DNA of 52,985 nt from Deltaproteobacteria bacterium (GCA_029261795.1 JAJDAP010000099.1:1-52985); one strand, 5' to 3'. Positions 1 through 8,335 are shown, counted from the stretch's first letter. The notes: a model not told the origin generated them from the sequence alone. Translations and numbers: made by a program.

Positions 1-341
1 TGGAGCAGGGCCGCACAGGCCTCGGTCGCATGACCGCGGCCCCACTCGGAGGGCGCCAGCAGATAGACCAGTTCGACGTGATGGTCCTCGAAGGGCTGGA
101 GTCCCACCGTTCCGATCAGGCGACCATCGGACTTCCCGCGCAGGGTCCAGTGCCCGAGGCCCCTCGCTTCCAGGGCATCGCTATTGGCAATGAGCTCGTC
201 CACGTCGGCTTCCGCGAGCGTCCGATCGTCGAACAGCCAGCGGCGAACCTGCGGATCGGTGAAGAGCGTGCGGAGTTCCGCCCTCTCTGACCGACGGATC
301 GGCCGTAACCGATGGCGTTCGGTCTCGAGCGCCCGGTTCAA
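1..341 (-). CDS. GNAT N-acetyltransferase, RimJ/RimL-like (3' end outside window)
   Basis: The reverse strand reads about 113 residues before the window ends. The opening has the usual start of RimJ/RimL-type acetyltransferases (LETERHRLRPI), then the acetyl-CoA pyrophosphate loop near residue 100 (EWGRGHATEA). The family transfers acetyl groups to protein N-termini or small amines; the substrate cannot be read. The start chosen is TTG at 341, whose bases overlap the TGA of a short upstream frame (TTGA), suggesting translational coupling. No ATG is available in this frame near the start. The C-terminal part lies beyond base 1. Confidence 0.75.
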   Translation of the reverse strand, partial: MNRALETERHRLRPIRRSERAELRTLFTDPQVRRWLFDDRTLAEADVDELIANSDALEARGLGHWTLRGKSDGRLIGTVGLQPFEDHHVELVYLLAPSEWGRGHATEACAALL

Positions 342-442
342 GCGGCGCCGTGGGCGGTCGAGATCAAACGCGGGACCTGATAGAAGGCCGCGATGGCTCC
401 AGCATCGAACGCGTCCGCATAGCGTTCGAAGTAGGCTGTCAA
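338..442 (-). pseudogene. Fragment resembling the N-terminus of an NTF2/SnoaL-like protein
   Basis: A 34-residue frame beginning at a TTG overlapping the stop of the preceding NTF2-like gene reads AYFERYADAFDAG then IAAFYQVPRL. This is the look of the first helix pair of DUF4440/SnoaL-like proteins. It stops at TGA 338-340, and the acetyltransferase starts on the same bases. Such domains need about 110-130 residues, so this is either a remnant of a second NTF2-like gene whose 3' part was lost, or a very short coupled peptide. Homology is judged by eye only. Confidence 0.35.
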
Positions 443-876
443 TCGCTCGCTCCGGCGAACTGTCCGCCGGCTGCGACCCAGGCCTTCATCACCTCCTCCG
501 CCTCGCGCGGGTTGTACAGATCCTCCTGGTGGGACCAGAGCCCGTCGCCCGCGTATTCGAGGATCGTCACGCATCCGAAGCGGTAGACCGCGTCCCCGCC
601 GGCCGGGTCGGGCATCACCTGCCACGGGTAGAACACGACGCGGTTGCCATCGATGGCGTGCCAGCCGACCGGGAATTCCATCATCGGAACGGGCTTCATC
701 ACCTTGACGATGGCCTCGCGGATGGCTTCGCGGCCCTCGAAGGTGCCGAGGTGATGCTCCACCCAAAGGCCGTTCTCGCTGTGCAGGTCGGCCCAGGCGT
801 TCCAATCGCCGGAGTCTCCGACGGTGATGAAATGGCGCCAGGCCTGTTCGACTTCTTCCCGGGAGAACGATTGCAT
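439..876 (-). CDS. SnoaL/NTF2-like domain protein
   Basis: A 145-residue protein of the cone-shaped NTF2-like fold: an N-terminal helix with a W-DW-W pattern (GDWNAWADLHSENGLWVEHH), the F-GREAIREAI segment typical of SnoaL-like proteins, and a following curved sheet. Members are hydratases, isomerases, or have no known activity, and often accompany polyketide, steroid or acyl-CoA metabolism. The ATG at 876 is preferred over the in-frame ATG at 906 because GGAGG lies 8 bases upstream of it. A TAGGAT box at 897-902 (extended TGATAGGAT, 897-905) is a plausible -10 element. It is divergent from the enoyl-CoA hydratase gene. Confidence 0.85.
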   Translation of the reverse strand: MQSFSREEVEQAWRHFITVGDSGDWNAWADLHSENGLWVEHHLGTFEGREAIREAIVKVMKPVPMMEFPVGWHAIDGNRVVFYPWQVMPDPAGGDAVYRFGCVTILEYAGDGLWSHQEDLYNPREAEEVMKAWVAAGGQFAGASD

Positions 877-926
877 GGGGTGAACCTCCGATCGGCATCC
901 TATCATCGCCGGCCACGGAGGAAGAC

Positions 927-1697
927 ATGGACAGCATCATCGTCGAGCGTGCCGATGGCATCGTGACCGTCACGCTCAATCAGCCCGCCAAGAAGAACGC
1001 GATCAACTTCGAGATGTGGGGTGGCCTCGTCGAGATCTTCCGCGAGGTCAGCCAGAACCCGGATGATCGCGCGATGATCCTGACCGGCGCTGGCGGCAAC
1101 TTCTGCTCCGGCGCCGACCTGACTGGCGGCTCCGACGACCAGCGCCATCAGCTCGATCGCATGCAGTACTTCGGGTATACGGCCCTGGCCCTCCACGAGG
1201 TCCCCAAACCCGTCGTCGCCAAGGTCGACGGCGTGGCGATCGGAGCGGGACTCAACCTGGCCCTCGGCTGCGACCTGATCGTGGCCAGCGACCGCGCCCG
1301 CTTCAGCGAGATCTTCGCCCAGCGCGGCCTGTCGGTAGACATGGGTGGATCCTGGGTGCTGCCGCGTCTGATCGGGCTCCACAAGGCGAAGGAGATGCTG
1401 CTCCTCGCTGAGATCCTCGACGCCAAGGAAGCCGAGCGCATCGGCATCGTGAACCGCGTGGTGCCCCAGGGCGAACTCGACGAGTTCGTAAAGGCCTGGG
1501 CGATGCGTCTGGCAACCGGGCCGCCGCTGGCGCTCCAGATGACCAAGCGCATGGCCAACAGCGGCTTGCAGATGAGCCTCTCCGAGATGTTGCACTGGGA
1601 GGCCATGGCCCAGACGGTGAACGGCTCGACCAAGGACGGCGCGGAAGCGATGAAGGCATTCGTCGAGAAGCGCCCGCCTGAGTTCAAGGGACGTTAG
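927..1697 (+). CDS. Enoyl-CoA hydratase/isomerase family protein
   Basis: A 256-residue crotonase-fold enzyme that would act on acyl-CoA thioesters in the cytoplasm. The oxyanion-hole segments are visible as GNFCSGADL (about residues 57-65) and GVAIGAGLNLALGCD (about 93-107). The next motif, GLSVDMGGSW, has Asp where hydratases have Gly, as in PaaG-like isomerases. A Glu in AKEMLL sits where the second hydratase glutamate normally lies. This mix leaves hydratase versus isomerase open. GGAGGA lies just upstream of the ATG. It runs convergent to the P450 gene downstream. Confidence 0.92.
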   Translation: MDSIIVERADGIVTVTLNQPAKKNAINFEMWGGLVEIFREVSQNPDDRAMILTGAGGNFCSGADLTGGSDDQRHQLDRMQYFGYTALALHEVPKPVVAKVDGVAIGAGLNLALGCDLIVASDRARFSEIFAQRGLSVDMGGSWVLPRLIGLHKAKEMLLLAEILDAKEAERIGIVNRVVPQGELDEFVKAWAMRLATGPPLALQMTKRMANSGLQMSLSEMLHWEAMAQTVNGSTKDGAEAMKAFVEKRPPEFKGR

Positions 1698-1719
1698 GCG
1701 CAGGCGGGGACGAAGAGCC

Positions 1720-3060
1720 TCACGCTTTGCCGAAGCGGATCGGCAGCGCCGAGGGACCGCGCACCAGGAACGAGCCGTGCACCCGCACCGGTGCGGTGAC
1801 CTCGTAGTTCGGCAACCGCTCGAGCAGCGTCTCCAGCGCGATCTTCCCCTCGAGCCGAGCGAGCGAGGCGCCGAGGCAGAAGTGGTTGCCGAAGCCGAAG
1901 CCCACGTGCCCGTTCGTATCGCGATCGATATCGAAGCGATTGGCCTCGGGGAAGCGGCGTTCGTCGCGATTCGCCGCGCCTAGCAACAACATCATCATCG
2001 AACCCTGGGGAATCGGCTGGCCCCCGAGCTCGACCGGCTGGGTCGTCGCGCGCATGAGCATCTGGATCGGTGAGTCGTAGCGGAGCATCTCCTCCACGAC
2101 CTGGGGAACCAGCGAGGGGTCCGCGCGCACGCGTTCGAGGGTCTCCGGGTGCTCGGCCAGGGTCTGCATCGCGCTGCCGATCAGGTTCGTCGTGGTCTCC
2201 GAACCGGCAGCGAGCAACAGACTGGCGAACGAAATCACCTGCTGCGTGTCGAGCACGCCCTCACCTCCGCCCGCGTGGACCAGGATCGAGATCAGATCGT
2301 CGGCGGGCTCTCGCTTGCGCTCTTCGACCACCGACGCCATGTAGGCCCGGAACTCCCGGAACATCTCGAGCCGCGGGACTGCCGAACGCTCGCCCCGGGT
2401 CGAGCCGACGATCAAGGTGGTGGACCAACGCTTGAAGTCATCGTGACGCGCAGGATCGAGCCCCAACAACTCCGCGATCACGCTCACCGGAAGTGGATTC
2501 GCGAAGTCCTCCATCAATTCGCACTCGCCGCGTTGCTCGAAGCTGGAGACGAGTTCGTCAGCCATCTTGCGAATTCGGGGTTCGAGGTCCGAGATGCGCC
2601 GGGGCGTGAAGCCGCGGCTCACGATGCCACGGTGGCGGCCGTGCTCGGGCGGGTCGATTCCGATCAGCGAACCCGCGGTCGGCGAGATATCGCCGTCCTC
2701 GTTCATCGGCCGTGCTTCGGCACCGCCCATCGGCGCACTCGAGAAGAGCTCGGCATGGCGCAGCGCGTGGGAGACTTCCTCGTGCCGCGAGATCGCGAAG
2801 AATTTGGTACCCCGACCGAAACCGCGACGTCCCCCGCCCGCTTGTTGTGACTTCCGTTCCTGGTTCAGCGTGCGCAAGGCCTTGAGCAACCCGTCGTCAC
2901 TCTGGCGCACGCGCTCGCGCGTGAAGCGCCACATCATCTTTCCGACCGCGACCGGACTGAAACGAATCCGGTGAATCGGATCCTCATCGCGAAGCCGCGC
3001 GTAGGTCCCGTACGGCTGCTGCAGGAACTCCGGATCGAAGGGCTGGAAGCGGACGGCCAT
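1720..3060 (-). CDS. Cytochrome P450, soluble bacterial type
   Basis: A 446-residue class I P450 that would hydroxylate a hydrophobic substrate using ferredoxin-delivered electrons. Visible are the I-helix oxygen-activation motif AGSETTT (285-291), ExxR (E324-R327) and the heme loop FGFGNHFCLG with thiolate Cys395. It is longer than the usual ~400 residues because of an extra, basic segment of about 45 residues (about 40-86, ending in a glycine/arginine-rich stretch) between the first helix and the B region. GGAGG precedes the ATG. It follows the GST gene on the same strand, with a hairpin between them. The substrate is unknown; a link to the steroid locus 27 kb away is only a possibility. 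Confidence 0.95.
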   Translation of the reverse strand: MAVRFQPFDPEFLQQPYGTYARLRDEDPIHRIRFSPVAVGKMMWRFTRERVRQSDDGLLKALRTLNQERKSQQAGGGRRGFGRGTKFFAISRHEEVSHALRHAELFSSAPMGGAEARPMNEDGDISPTAGSLIGIDPPEHGRHRGIVSRGFTPRRISDLEPRIRKMADELVSSFEQRGECELMEDFANPLPVSVIAELLGLDPARHDDFKRWSTTLIVGSTRGERSAVPRLEMFREFRAYMASVVEERKREPADDLISILVHAGGGEGVLDTQQVISFASLLLAAGSETTTNLIGSAMQTLAEHPETLERVRADPSLVPQVVEEMLRYDSPIQMLMRATTQPVELGGQPIPQGSMMMLLLGAANRDERRFPEANRFDIDRDTNGHVGFGFGNHFCLGASLARLEGKIALETLLERLPNYEVTAPVRVHGSFLVRGPSALPIRFGKA

Positions 3061-3100
3061 GGGTATTCCTCCGGGCGATCGGGTGGGCCAAGCCTAGCCT

Positions 3101-3147
3101 GAACGAGAAAGCCCCCGCTCGGCAGCTACCGGGCGGGGGCTTCGTTC
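3101..3147 (-). terminator. Hairpin terminator between the GST and P450 genes
   Basis: An eight-base-pair GC stem (3111-3118 with 3133-3140, loop of 14) is flanked by a second complementary pair (gaacga 3101-3106 with tcgttc 3142-3147). On the minus strand the inner stem is followed by TTT. It lies between the stop of the GST gene and the RBS of the P450, so it likely ends GST transcription and would insulate the two genes. Confidence 0.5.
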
Positions 3148-3162
3148 TCTTGGCTGCGTGCC

Positions 3163-3777
3163 TCAGGCCTGGGAGCTGGCCCGGGCCTGGGTCGCCTCGA
3201 ACCAGCCCGCCACGTTCTTGTGGGCGGGATCGAGCGGCTGGCCGACACCGACACCGAACTCGACGATCGCGTACAGGGCCACGTCCGCGAGCGTGAAGCG
3301 CCCGGGCACGATCGTGGTGCGCCCGGCGAGCTGCTCGTCGAGCCAGGCCAGGCCGTCCTGGGCAACCGCCTTGAAGAACGGGGCCACGCTCTCGTCGGTG
3401 CGGAAGCGGCTCTCGAACAGCTGGCGCCCCTCGGCATTGCGGAAGCCGTCGGTAAGCGGCTGGATGATCTTCCACTCGACCCGGCGTACCCACATGCGGG
3501 TCTCGGCGCGCTCGGCGGCGGTGGTTCCGATCAGGGGCGGGTCGGTCTTCGTCTCGTCGATCAGTTCGCAGATGGCGATCGTTTCGCAGACGATGCTGCC
3601 ATCGTCCAGCTCGACCGAAGGCATCTGCCCCGCCGGGTTCTTGTCGGTGTAAGGCGCCTGACGGTTGGCACCCGCCATGATATCGACGGTCTCTGTCTCG
3701 GAGAAGGTGAAGCCCTTCTCTGCGGCGAACATGCGGACCATCTTGGGGTTCGGTCCGATCGAATCGTAGATCTTCAT
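3163..3777 (-). CDS. Glutathione S-transferase family protein
   Basis: A 204-residue protein of standard GST size. The N-terminal thioredoxin-like domain carries the glutathione-binding signature around the cis-proline (NPAGQMPSVELDDG, then the ETIAI segment), and the C-terminal half is the all-helical domain with FTLADVALYAI. It would conjugate or reduce electrophiles with glutathione; a detoxifying role next to two P450s is plausible. The ATG at 3777 has AGGAGA about 10 bases upstream; a longer upstream frame overlaps the neighbouring P450 and is rejected. Ser6 or a nearby residue may be the thiol-activating residue, which is not certain. Confidence 0.9.
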   Translation of the reverse strand: MKIYDSIGPNPKMVRMFAAEKGFTFSETETVDIMAGANRQAPYTDKNPAGQMPSVELDDGSIVCETIAICELIDETKTDPPLIGTTAAERAETRMWVRRVEWKIIQPLTDGFRNAEGRQLFESRFRTDESVAPFFKAVAQDGLAWLDEQLAGRTTIVPGRFTLADVALYAIVEFGVGVGQPLDPAHKNVAGWFEATQARASSQA

Positions 3778-3809
3778 TCTTGGGGGTTCTCCTATTGAAC
3801 GGTTGAATG

Positions 3810-5072
3810 CTAGGCGCGGGCGCGGAACTTGATCGGCATCGAGTCGAAGCCCCAGAGCAGCACGTTGGGCCGGTGCGTCGGAGCGGGTGCGGTGCTGTCG
3901 AGCTCGAAGCCATCGAAACGCGAGAGCAGGGTCTCGAAGCCGTTCACCATCTCCTTGCGAGCCAACGGCCCTCCAGGGCAGACATGGACCCCGAGCCCGA
4001 ACGCCAGGTGTTCGTGAGCGTTCTCGCGGGTGATGTCGAAACGGTCGGGATCCGGGAACACTGCGGGGTCGCGATCTGCGGCGGCGAAGCGCAGCATGCA
4101 CATCGATCCGGCAGGAATCTCGACACCTTCGAGCTCGGTCGTCTCCTTGGCGACACGCCACATGTTGGCCGTCGGCGACGCCATCCGAAGCACTTCCTCG
4201 ACGAGTTTGGGAATCCGGTCCGGTTCCTGCTGCACCAACTCCAGCTGATCGGGGTTCTGCATCAAGAGCCAGATCCCCTCGCTGATGGCCGAAGCCGTCG
4301 TCTCGTTCCCGGCGACCAGTAGCTGCTGGAGGATCGAGAGCATCTCGGCAACGTTGAGCGGCCGCTCGCCATCGACCTTGGCATGCACGATGTCCGAGAT
4401 GATGTCGTCATGCGGATCGGTGCGGCGCTCTTCCAGTCGAGCGGCGAAGTAGACCTGGAACTCCCGAATCAGGCGTTGCGCTTCCTTGTGTCCCGCTTCA
4501 TCGGCCATCCCGCCGAGCTGCATCAGGAAGCCGTCAGTCCACTGCCGAAACAGGTGCAGATCCTTGGCCGGTGCGCCCAGTTGCTCGGCAATCACCGTGA
4601 GCGGAAGCGGCTGCGAGAAACGGGAGACCAGCTCGACGTGCCCGTCGTTGGCGAAGCCGTCCGCGAGCTCATTGGCGATGGCCTTCACGCGATCGCTCAA
4701 CGCGTTGACCCGGCGCGCGCTGAACGCCTTGGCGATCAGGCTTCGGAAGCGCTTCTGCTCGGGCGGGTCGGCGGTAAGCATCGTGTCGACCGGCGGGTAG
4801 CCCTCGTCACCGACATCGGGCATTCCGGAAGCCGCCGCTGCGGTGGCCTCTTCTCCGCCTGCGAGGGCAACACCAAAGCGGTTCGAGAAGACTTCCCAGT
4901 TCTTGACCGCCTCATCCACCGCGCGATAGCTCGAGATGAAATAGATCCCGGTCAGCGGATCGCGATAGACCGGCGCCTGCTCACGCAAGCGTCGATAGTG
5001 GTGCCACGGGTCGGCGAGAACCTCGGGCGAGAAGGGACTCGGCTCGTCCGGAAGAACAGGGGATGCGCTCAT
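3810..5072 (-). CDS. Cytochrome P450, soluble bacterial type
   Basis: A 420-residue P450 with all hallmarks: the I-helix motif AGNETTA (254-260), ExxR (E293-R296) and the heme loop FGLGVHVCPG with Cys365. The length is normal, unlike the neighbouring P450 with its insertion. No ferredoxin or reductase gene is adjacent, so redox partners must be elsewhere. No Shine-Dalgarno is clear; a TAGACT hexamer (5082-5087, part of TGATAGACT) sits 9 bases before the ATG, compatible with a very short or absent leader. The GST lies 32 bases downstream and may be co-transcribed. The substrate is unknown. Confidence 0.95.
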   Translation of the reverse strand: MSASPVLPDEPSPFSPEVLADPWHHYRRLREQAPVYRDPLTGIYFISSYRAVDEAVKNWEVFSNRFGVALAGGEEATAAAASGMPDVGDEGYPPVDTMLTADPPEQKRFRSLIAKAFSARRVNALSDRVKAIANELADGFANDGHVELVSRFSQPLPLTVIAEQLGAPAKDLHLFRQWTDGFLMQLGGMADEAGHKEAQRLIREFQVYFAARLEERRTDPHDDIISDIVHAKVDGERPLNVAEMLSILQQLLVAGNETTASAISEGIWLLMQNPDQLELVQQEPDRIPKLVEEVLRMASPTANMWRVAKETTELEGVEIPAGSMCMLRFAAADRDPAVFPDPDRFDITRENAHEHLAFGLGVHVCPGGPLARKEMVNGFETLLSRFDGFELDSTAPAPTHRPNVLLWGFDSMPIKFRARA

Positions 5073-5094
5073 GAGGAGCCGAGTCTATCACGCG

Positions 5095-6069
5095 TCAGTA
5101 GAGTGCTACCGGAACCGCGAACGGGAGCAGGCCGACCTGAACGCCGGTCGCCGTGGCCTTCGCCTCGAGGAAGTGCATCGCGAGCGGGAAGTCGCCTCCG
5201 GCGGTGCCGCCCGGCAACAGCGGCTCGCTGAGCGGGCGATTGAAATCGTCCCAGTGAATGGCGTAGACCTCGGCCGGACCCACCTCGCTGACGATGTGGC
5301 GCCAATAGTCTTCCTGGTACGCGGTCTCCATTCCGCCGAGACCTCCTATCCCGAGCAGGACGACGTCGGCGTCGACGCCGGCGAGCGCGCCCGGGACGAA
5401 GCCTGCACTCCCCTGCACCACGAGCGTGCCGCGCGGGTGCTCGATCACGATCGTATCGCTGCGCCCCTCGGCCCAGGCCGTGATCCGGGCCGGTGGCACG
5501 AGCGGTGTCTCGACCTCGGTGCCGAGCATGATGTCGGCCGGCGGCGGCAACGGATAGTGCTTCGAGGCGAACCACTTGATCCGAAATGCGCCGAACCCGG
5601 CGGAATCGCCGGGCGCCACTTCGCGGATCTGATGCTCCGGAAGCCCCAGCCCCCGCGCGATGTTTGCGGTAGAGGAGGAACCCAACAACATCGCGCCGGT
5701 CCGCTGCGCGACGAGCGGCGTATCCATCGCGTGATCGAAGTGCGAGTGCACCGTGGTGATGGCGGCCAACGAGCGGACCCGCCCGAGGGACAGGCCCTGA
5801 TCCACCCGCTCGGGATCGGGGGCGATCTTGCCCAGAATGTTGAGGCCGCCGAGATCGGGGCGCGTGAAGAAACCATCGATCATCAGGGTGGTCTCGGCGT
5901 CCCGGATCACCAGGGTCGAAACGCCCAGGAAGGTGACCGTGACCCCCTCGAAGGCTTCCGGTGCCGGCTCGGCTTCGAGGTGCGCCCAGGCCGACATGTC
6001 GTAGGGCTCCGGACCGGCACAGGCGAGTGCCAGCGTCATGAGAACCGTCAAGGCACTGGCTCGGAACAT
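5095..6069 (-). CDS. Metallo-beta-lactamase-fold lipoprotein
   Basis: A 324-residue predicted lipoprotein: a short hydrophobic leader with the lipobox LALAC (Cys17), then an MBL-fold domain with the zinc motif HSHFDH (H108, H110, D112, H113). The later IGGLGG and IHWDDF segments resemble UlaG/L-ascorbate-lactonase-like members. It would be a membrane-anchored hydrolase outside the cytoplasmic membrane; the substrate is unknown. The ATG at 6069 has GGGAGA upstream, whereas a much longer frame extending to 6765 runs through the divergent neighbour and is rejected. It is transcribed divergently from the next lipoprotein gene, with 44 bases between. Confidence 0.85.
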   Translation of the reverse strand: MFRASALTVLMTLALACAGPEPYDMSAWAHLEAEPAPEAFEGVTVTFLGVSTLVIRDAETTLMIDGFFTRPDLGGLNILGKIAPDPERVDQGLSLGRVRSLAAITTVHSHFDHAMDTPLVAQRTGAMLLGSSSTANIARGLGLPEHQIREVAPGDSAGFGAFRIKWFASKHYPLPPPADIMLGTEVETPLVPPARITAWAEGRSDTIVIEHPRGTLVVQGSAGFVPGALAGVDADVVLLGIGGLGGMETAYQEDYWRHIVSEVGPAEVYAIHWDDFNRPLSEPLLPGGTAGGDFPLAMHFLEAKATATGVQVGLLPFAVPVALY

Positions 6070-6113
6070 GGCTTCTCCCTTGGCGGGCACCCGCGGGAAC
6101 CGGTACCCAGAGG

Positions 6114-6575
6114 ATGATGCGTGAGCCCGGCAAACATAGACCGGTCGCGGCCGTAGCGGGCGCGCTCCTGCTTTTCGCCTGCGGAGGGCCCCTCGGTCCG
6201 ATCCCGGGTGGCGCGTTGGCAGGCCCCGAAGTCGCTTGCCCTTCGTCCTTCCCGAGCGATCTTCGCGAGACCGAGATCGAGGTTCGGCCCGAAGACCCCT
6301 ATTCGGTGACCACCTGGAACGTCGTGCTCGACGGCGCGCTCCACATCCCCGCCGACTTCCTGAACCCGGTGAAGCGCTGGCCCCACTTCCTGGAGGCCGA
6401 TGATCGGGTGCGCCTTCGGGTGGGAAGCCTCGTCTACGCCTGCCTCGCGGTCCGGGTCGAGGATCCGGTACGGATCGATGCCCTTCGTACGGCGGCGGCG
6501 CGGAAGTATGGACTGGATCCTGACGGAGCCGCGGCCTCGACCGAAGTGTGGTGGTATCGGATCGTCGGACGTTAG
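6114..6575 (+). CDS. Hypothetical lipoprotein, possibly split-barrel fold
   Basis: A 153-residue protein with a lipoprotein signal (hydrophobic run ending LLLFACGG, Cys about 23). I do not recognise a named family. The mature part has VTTWNVVLDGALHI, a basic W-containing stretch, a strand LVYACLAVRV and a final helix ending in KYG. The same order of elements occurs in the secreted protein at 7011-7418, suggesting distant relatives of the PPOX-like split barrel. The start is either of two adjacent ATGs (6114 or 6117). The last four bases overlap the convergent gene. Confidence 0.7.
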   Translation: MMREPGKHRPVAAVAGALLLFACGGPLGPIPGGALAGPEVACPSSFPSDLRETEIEVRPEDPYSVTTWNVVLDGALHIPADFLNPVKRWPHFLEADDRVRLRVGSLVYACLAVRVEDPVRIDALRTAAARKYGLDPDGAAASTEVWWYRIVGR

Positions 6576-7000
6576 TCGTCGATCCGGGACCAGCTCTCGG
6601 CGAAACGCTGACAGCCTTCGAGGTAGCGTTCGAGTTCGTGCTCGCGGAACGTCGCCTCGTCCCAGGGTTCCGGGGAGAGCAACGCCTGGTGCCGCGGCCG
6701 AACCACATACGCATGGGCCACGGCCGCCTCCTCGCCAACCAGCACCTCGACGGGGAGGCGCTCATAGAGGTCGCCCTCGAAATCGTCGAGCCGCGCCATC
6801 GTCACGGTATCGATTCCATGCCAGAGAACGCCGTCGACGAGTTCGCTAGGCGACGGCACGATGCCCGGATACGGGGCGTCTCGAAGCACACGCCGCCGGA
6901 ACCCCGAGAGCAGCGCGGGTTCCGAGACGTGCAGTCGGCCCGCGACGAGCGTCCAGACTTCGGGTACCGCGAGCGAGCCGTAGGTGAAGACGCTCGTCAT
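6572..7000 (-). CDS. Gamma-glutamylcyclotransferase-like (AIG2) protein
   Basis: A 142-residue protein of the GGCT/AIG2 fold. The substrate loop YGSL is at residues 7-10, and the expected catalytic acid is Glu75 in LDDFEG. The family releases 5-oxoproline from gamma-glutamyl amines or acts on related amides; many bacterial members are uncharacterised. The ATG at 7000 is placed so that YGSL falls at its normal distance from the N-terminus; the in-frame ATG at 7051 would overlap the next gene. It lies 10 bases downstream of the secreted protein gene on the same strand. Confidence 0.85.
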   Translation of the reverse strand: MTSVFTYGSLAVPEVWTLVAGRLHVSEPALLSGFRRRVLRDAPYPGIVPSPSELVDGVLWHGIDTVTMARLDDFEGDLYERLPVEVLVGEEAAVAHAYVVRPRHQALLSPEPWDEATFREHELERYLEGCQRFAESWSRIDD

Positions 7001-7010
7001 CGGAGCCGAC

Positions 7011-7418
7011 TCAGGGCGTGAAAGCCTCGACGCTGAAGATGCGCGCCTCACCCCGGAAGATGCCGATCATGGCATCCGAGAAGCCGTACTTCTGGCGGAA
7101 GCTGTCTTCGACGCTGGCACGCGTGGCGTCATTGTTGATCGCGGTCGCGCGGACCGTGCGGTCTTCATCGCCGCCGCGCAGCCCGAAGGTCTCGGCCTTC
7201 TCGACGGCGTTGCCCCAGGCGCTGCTTTCGCTGGTTCGGACGTAGGCCGTACCTTCCAGCACGGTGATCCAGATCGTGGTCACCATTTCCGAGCCGTCTT
7301 CCTGGACGGTCGTTACTTCGATCGTCTCGAGGTCGCTCCAGCCGCTCCAATCCGCTGCGCCAGCGGGGAGGGCCAGCAGCAGCCCGGCCACGGTGATCCA
7401 GGGAATCCATTTGCTCAT
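7011..7418 (-). CDS. Secreted protein, possible split-barrel (DUF2255/PPOX-like) fold
   Basis: A 135-residue protein with a clean Sec signal peptide (MSKWIPW, then a hydrophobic run ending in PAGAA, cleavage near residue 22). The mature domain begins DLETIEVTTVQEDG, followed by TTIWITVLEGTAYVRT, which resembles the opening strands of DUF2255/pyridoxamine-oxidase-like barrels. Exported members are unusual. GGAGA precedes the ATG. It has the same element order as the lipoprotein at 6114-6575. No cofactor-binding residues can be assigned. Confidence 0.7.
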   Translation of the reverse strand: MSKWIPWITVAGLLLALPAGAADWSGWSDLETIEVTTVQEDGSEMVTTIWITVLEGTAYVRTSESSAWGNAVEKAETFGLRGGDEDRTVRATAINNDATRASVEDSFRQKYGFSDAMIGIFRGEARIFSVEAFTP

Positions 7419-7462
7419 TCAGTTCTCCAAGGGCACGTAGTCATCGATTCAGAACGGCGATC

Positions 7463-8335
7463 TCAGCCCGCTTTCGAGATGATGTTGTCCGCGAACTGCT
7501 TCAGCGCGTCGATCTTCATCTGAAGCGGCATCTGGTCCGGTTGATAGGCGTCCCGGAAGCCCACGATCGCGTCGGTCACGCCCTGGTCCTCGAGTCGCTT
7601 GATTCCGTCCAGGCTGTAGGCGTCCATCGAGATCACGTGGAACTCGAAGGGCTCCTTGTCGCGACCGTACTCGACACGCAGTTCGTTGATGCGCGCGATC
7701 GCCTGATCGATGGGCATGCCGTCGCCGAGGCCCGCGTGCATCCAGCCGTCGCCGACCCGGGCGGCGCGCCGAAGGGCGATGTCCGCGTGGCCGCCGATCA
7801 GGATCGGAATGCGTTGGCTCGGCGCAGGGCAGAGTTTGATCGGCTCGATGTCGTAGTGCTCGCCGTGGAACTCGAAGTACTCGCCGGTCTCGAGGCCGCG
7901 GATGATCGCGATCGCTTCGTCCATGCGCTTGCCGCGCCCCGCCCAGGGAACCTCGACGGCCCGGAAGTCGTCGGGCCAGGGCGAGAGGCCCACGCCGAAG
8001 CCGAAGCGGTTGTCCGTCATGTAGGCCACGGAGGTGGCTTGCTTCGCAGTCATCACCGGGTGTCGCATCGGCAGCTTGACGACGAAGGTGGTGAACCGCA
8101 GGCGCTCGGTCACGGCCCCCAACGCGCCCATCAACACGAACGGCTCGATGAAGGGCATGCCTTCGAGGAACTCGCGGTTCCCGTCCGCCGTGTATGGGTA
8201 CTTGCTATCGGAATCGCGCGGATAGCAGATGCTCTCGGGAACCGTGAACGACGCATAGCCTGCCTGCTCCGCCTCGACCGCCAGGGCCGGGAGCTGCTTC
8301 GGGTCGCACATGGATTCAGCGAATGTGAAACGCAT
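7463..8335 (-). CDS. LLM-class flavin/F420-dependent oxidoreductase
   Basis: A 290-residue TIM-barrel protein of the luciferase-like monooxygenase superfamily: an N-terminal strand FTFAESM, the middle block RFGFGVGLSPWPDDF, the helix RGKRMDEAIAIIRGL, and the phosphate-binding PILIGGHADIALRRAARVGDGW (read with breaks). These enzymes use FMN or F420; the lack of an obvious flavin reductase neighbour and other F420-type genes in the window favour F420. The substrate is unknown. AAGGAA lies upstream of the ATG. The gene is preceded by a small ABM-domain gene on the same strand. Confidence 0.9.
   Translation of the reverse strand: MRFTFAESMCDPKQLPALAVEAEQAGYASFTVPESICYPRDSDSKYPYTADGNREFLEGMPFIEPFVLMGALGAVTERLRFTTFVVKLPMRHPVMTAKQATSVAYMTDNRFGFGVGLSPWPDDFRAVEVPWAGRGKRMDEAIAIIRGLETGEYFEFHGEHYDIEPIKLCPAPSQRIPILIGGHADIALRRAARVGDGWMHAGLGDGMPIDQAIARINELRVEYGRDKEPFEFHVISMDAYSLDGIKRLEDQGVTDAIVGFRDAYQPDQMPLQMKIDALKQFADNIISKAG

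Noticed and set aside
338..979. Long minus-strand reading frame of 213 codons
   Set aside because: Mostly a shadow of the NTF2-like gene and hydratase start; only its last 34 residues look protein-like, and these are listed as a fragment.
5095..6765. 556-codon minus-strand extension of the MBL lipoprotein
   Set aside because: The first 230 codons are arginine/proline-rich and run through the divergent lipoprotein gene; the lipoprotein start with RBS at 6069 is clearly correct.
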